This document shows, in pieces, positions 14,077-15,896 of a stretch of 15,896 bases of DNA (positions are counted from its first letter, which is position 1; the number at the start of each line of letters is the position of its first letter). A model generated the notes under the pieces. The model was not told where the DNA came from, searched no databases, and saw only the letters and a list, made by a program, of their open reading frames with translations. Location of the stretch: assembly GCA_938091275.1 (NCBI GenBank), contig CALKMY010000234.1:1-15896 (forward strand). Reading direction: 5' to 3'. Both the position numbers and the translations under genes were made by a program. This DNA is from Candidatus Nanopelagicales bacterium. GTDB taxonomy: Bacteria > Actinomycetota > Actinomycetes > S36-B12.

Positions 14077-14448
14077 CTAGAGACACTGAACGTCGGCCCA
14101 CACGCACAACGTTGAGCCGCGCCTGGCGTGACCCCAGTCGCTCGCAAGGCTCTCGACCAGCAACAAGCCCCGACCGTCCGGTGAATCGTCGCTGCTCGAT
14201 AGCTGACGGGGAAAACCTTCGGAGTCCGAGCACACCTCGACGCGCATGACATCGTCTGCGACGGTGATCGTCATCGTGATGGCACCTGTGCCACGTCCGT
14301 GCGCCCAGGCGTTGGTGACCAATTCGGAAGCAACGAGTTCGGCATTGACGACGTCCGAAGTGGTCGATGCCACGTCCCGAACATGCTGCCGGGCTATCGC
14401 CGCGGCCGTCGAATCCATGGGCAAGTCCCAGGTGAACGTGGCCGTCAT
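14077..14448 (-). CDS. RsbW-like ATP-binding protein (HATPase_c_2), possible anti-sigma factor kinase
   Basis: A 123-residue single-domain GHKL ATPase. The N box is ELVASELVTNAWAHG (37-51; Glu42, Asn46), the G1 box EVCSDSEGFP (71-80; Asp75) and the G2 box DGRGLLLVESLASDWG (91-106). The C-terminal GSTLCVWADV replaces the usual GKTVWAEL strand. Proteins of this size in actinobacteria bind sigma factors or phosphorylate STAS-domain anti-anti-sigma factors. Neither a sigma factor nor a STAS gene lies nearby, so the partner is encoded elsewhere. The start is the ATG at 14448-14446, with Shine-Dalgarno AAGGAG (complement of 14453-14458) four bases before it; the GTG at 14451 would leave one base. 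Head to head with the ParA gene across only 33 bases. Confidence 0.87.
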   Translation of the reverse strand: MTATFTWDLPMDSTAAAIARQHVRDVASTTSDVVNAELVASELVTNAWAHGRGTGAITMTITVADDVMRVEVCSDSEGFPRQLSSSDDSPDGRGLLLVESLASDWGHARRGSTLCVWADVQCL

Positions 14449-14452
14449 CACG

Positions 14453-14458
14453 CTCCTT
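14453..14458 (-). promoter_or_regulatory. Shine-Dalgarno of the RsbW-like gene
   Basis: The plus-strand CTCCTT reads AAGGAG on the coding strand, a full match to the 16S rRNA tail, four bases from the ATG at 14448. It decides that start. Because the ParA gene begins at 14482, this gene's promoter must lie inside the ParA coding sequence. Confidence 0.7.
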
Positions 14459-14469
14459 CATCCACCCTC

Positions 14470-14475
14470 CACAAT
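14470..14475 (+). promoter_or_regulatory. Possible -10 element of a leaderless promoter for the ParA gene
   Basis: CACAAT matches TATAAT at four of six bases, including the key A2 and T6, and ends six bases before the GTG at 14482. The bases before that GTG contain no Shine-Dalgarno on this strand. The evidence is thinner than for the two other leaderless candidates. Confidence 0.3.
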
Positions 14476-14481
14476 AGACGT

Positions 14482-15255
14482 GTGGCTCGGGTCATCGCGG
14501 TGGCGAACCAGAAGGGTGGAGTGGCGAAAACCACGACCGCCATCACCCTCGCTGCGGCGCTCGCTGACACAGGGCACGCGGTTCTGGTGATCGATCTTGA
14601 TGCGCAGGCGTGCGCGACCTTCTCCCTTGGTATCGATCCCGAGGACCTACCTCCGCAGACCGTTGATTTTCTTCTCGATGACCTTCCCGCGAGCCAGGGT
14701 GCGGCCCGCATGCGTTCTGCGATCCGAACAACCGATGAGGGATTCTCGTTGCTCCCCGCAACGTTGTCACTTGCCTCGGCGGATGTTTCTCTCGCGGATA
14801 GACCCGCACGTGAGCGAAGACTCTCCCGCGTACTCGACGAGATCCGAGACACCTTCGATGTCATCGTCATCGACTGCTCGCCCTCCTTGGGATTGACCAC
14901 GATCAATGCGCTCGTTGCGGCCGACGACGTACTCGTCCCGTTCAAGTGCGAGACCTTGTCGCACCGCGGATTGGGTCAATTGATGGAGAGCATCGACGAA
15001 GTAAAGCGATGGAGCAACCCCCGCCTGCAGGTGGCGGGAATTATTCCTACGCTGTTCGACGGACGGACCGCGCACGCGAAAGCCGTGCTGGCCGATATTG
15101 GGCCCCGCTATGGCGTGCGGGTTTTCGAGCCGATTCCCCGAAGTATCCGTTTCGCCGAGGCACCAGCGGTGGGGAAGACGATCTTGTCCACCGCCCCCGG
15201 TTCCCCCGGTGCTCGCGCGTACCGGCAACTCGCCGAGGACATCACAAGCGCGTGA
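14482..15255 (+). CDS. ParA/Soj-family ATPase
   Basis: A 257-residue P-loop ATPase of the ParA/MinD group. It has the deviant Walker A KGGVAKTT (11-18, both signature lysines present, Ala where most have Gly), Walker A' LVIDLDAQACATFSLG (35-50), Walker B DVIVIDCSPSLG (126-137) and the C-terminal ETLSHRGLGQL switch region (157-167). Resemblance and the helicase neighbour point to the M. tuberculosis Rv3213c type (from memory) rather than the ParA encoded beside parB near the origin; no parB or parS-like site is seen. Such orphan ParAs are thought to position cargo other than chromosomes, but the cargo is unknown. The start is GTG at 14482, without ribosome site, probably leaderless. The frame is open upstream to 14299 but that is antisense to the RsbW-like gene. 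It ends one base short of the helicase stop. Confidence 0.92.
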   Translation: MARVIAVANQKGGVAKTTTAITLAAALADTGHAVLVIDLDAQACATFSLGIDPEDLPPQTVDFLLDDLPASQGAARMRSAIRTTDEGFSLLPATLSLASADVSLADRPARERRLSRVLDEIRDTFDVIVIDCSPSLGLTTINALVAADDVLVPFKCETLSHRGLGQLMESIDEVKRWSNPRLQVAGIIPTLFDGRTAHAKAVLADIGPRYGVRVFEPIPRSIRFAEAPAVGKTILSTAPGSPGARAYRQLAEDITSA

Positions 15256-15256
15256 C

Positions 15257-15896
15257 CTAACTGGCGGCGTTCCCACCGGTTGGCTTGCCGCCGTGTGTGC
15301 GGCGACGACGACGGCGACGCGGCTTGCTGGCGTCAGATGAAGACGACCCCGACGAGTTGTTCGACTCCTGTGTTGACGAAGACTTGTTCGACGACGACTT
15401 GTTCGACGACGACTGCCCCGAGGACGACTGCCCCGAGGATGCTGTGGAGCCATGCCGCTCTGAACCACCTGAGCGTTGTCCGTTGCCGCCGCGACGATCG
15501 TCGCGTGAGCGCGGACCGCCGGTGCGCTTCCCGGTTTCTCCGACATCTTCGACCTGCTCAGCGGACAATCCAGCACGAGTGCGCTGGCCTTTGGGTAGTC
15601 GACCGGTGGTTCCCTCAGGTACGCCGAGTCCGGTCAACACATGAGGACTGGTGGAGTAGGTCTCCAGAGGATCTTTGAAGGGCAACTTAAGTGCCCGATC
15701 GATCATCTGCCAGCGCGCGATGTCCTCCCAGTCGACTAACGTCACCGCGACTCCGGACGCTCCGGCTCGACCGGTGCGACCGATTCTGTGCAGGTAGGTC
15801 TTCTCGTCATCTGGGCATTCGTAGTTGATGACGTGCGTGACGCCATCGACATCAATGCCGCGGGCGGCAACATCGGTGGCAACGAGAACGTCGACT
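15257..15896 (-). CDS. rhlE: RhlE-type DEAD-box RNA helicase, C-terminal part (5' end outside the window)
   Basis: The visible 212 residues are the end of a DEAD-box ATP-dependent RNA helicase. They begin in motif V, TDVAARGIDV, followed by VTHVINYECP and motif VI, HRIGRTGRAG, then GVAVTLVDWED, the usual end of the second RecA domain. The helicase core (motifs Q, I, DEAD, SAT) is beyond the right edge. After residue about 95 comes a low-complexity tail: basic and glycine-rich, then a run of SSGQS and SSNKS pentapeptides, an acidic/serine segment, and a polyarginine stretch (KPRRRRRRRTHGGK) near the end. Such tails bind RNA and can drive condensation. The frame has no start codon between 15896 and 15745; an internal GTG at 15745 is not the true start. 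RhlE next to a ParA gene is also the order in M. tuberculosis (Rv3211-Rv3213c, from memory). Confidence 0.93.
   Translation of the reverse strand, partial: VDVLVATDVAARGIDVDGVTHVINYECPDDEKTYLHRIGRTGRAGASGVAVTLVDWEDIARWQMIDRALKLPFKDPLETYSTSPHVLTGLGVPEGTTGRLPKGQRTRAGLSAEQVEDVGETGKRTGGPRSRDDRRGGNGQRSGGSERHGSTASSGQSSSGQSSSNKSSSNKSSSTQESNNSSGSSSSDASKPRRRRRRRTHGGKPTGGNAAS
15384..15443. repeat. Four 15-base tandem units in the helicase tail
   Basis: Two identical units TTGTTCGACGACGAC (15384-15398, 15399-15413) are followed by TGCCCCGAGGACGAC (15414-15428) and a variant, TGCCCCGAGGATGCT (15429-15443). In frame on the coding strand they give two GQ-type and two NK-type serine pentapeptides. Slippage-prone; copy number may differ between strains. 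Confidence 0.85.

Noticed and set aside
14018..14461. 147-codon minus-strand frame overlapping the RsbW-like gene
   Set aside because: His/Arg-rich out-of-frame translation; the neighbouring frame carries the N, G1 and G2 boxes.
15384..15443. Short regular repeats considered as a CRISPR array
   Set aside because: Units are 15 bases, directly adjacent with no spacers, and in frame with the helicase tail.
14767..15576. 269-codon minus-strand frame spanning the ParA end and helicase tail
   Set aside because: Out-of-frame shadow of two strong genes.

Overview
The window is GC-rich, densely packed DNA from an actinobacterium. Three things point there: the gene families (DUF3117, actinobacterial-type HtrA-TatB, a channel-less MgtE-N/CBS protein, a KGGVAKTT-type ParA), frequent GTG starts, and a gene order that, from memory, follows the Mycobacterium tuberculosis stretch Rv1202-Rv1232c in condensed form. 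I cannot name the genus. Seventeen protein genes are called; two run off the window edges (dapE at the left, an RhlE-type helicase at the right). I see no rRNA, tRNA, CRISPR array, insertion sequence or phage gene, and no gap over 300 bases.

Left part (1-8349). dapE (lysine/peptidoglycan precursor), a LOG-family phosphoribohydrolase, a one-helix DivIVA-motif protein and an SRPBCC protein abut or overlap as one rightward unit, followed by a separately promoted DUF3117 gene. A leftward SAM-dependent O-methyltransferase is divergent from the surface protease gene htrA, whose stop is followed one base later by tatB. Then comes a leftward unit: MgtE-N/CBS protein, DUF1003 membrane protein and the Fe-S carrier ATPase Mrp. 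In M. tuberculosis sigE and rseA lie between the methyltransferase and htrA; here they are missing and only a 159-base divergent spacer remains.

Middle (8427-14021). An EamA-type exporter converges on a YbjJ-like MFS transporter, and their 3' ends overlap by 23 bases. Divergent from the MFS gene is a rightward cluster: an HpcH/CitE-type CoA-ester lyase resembling malyl-CoA lyase, a small membrane-anchored J-domain protein, an acyl-CoA dehydrogenase and a NUDIX hydrolase. The lyase and dehydrogenase look like the pair that accompanies the ethylmalonyl-CoA pathway in other actinobacteria, but no crotonyl-CoA carboxylase/reductase or ethylmalonyl-CoA mutase gene lies in the window.

Right part (14077-15896). 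An orphan RsbW-like histidine-kinase-fold ATPase gene is head to head, 33 bases apart, with a ParA-family ATPase gene. The ParA gene ends one base from the stop of the oncoming RhlE-type DEAD-box helicase gene, whose tail carries serine-rich pentapeptide repeats and a polyarginine run. ParA beside RhlE recalls M. tuberculosis Rv3211-Rv3213c, so this end matches a different part of that genome than the left end.

No clearly new multi-gene system is evident. The most distinctive points are the J-domain membrane protein between the lyase and dehydrogenase genes, the loss of sigE/rseA from the htrA locus, and a set of probable leaderless genes (MgtE-N/CBS, MFS, ParA) lacking Shine-Dalgarno sequences. 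The first two of these have a TANNNT -10-like hexamer exactly 7 bases before the start codon.
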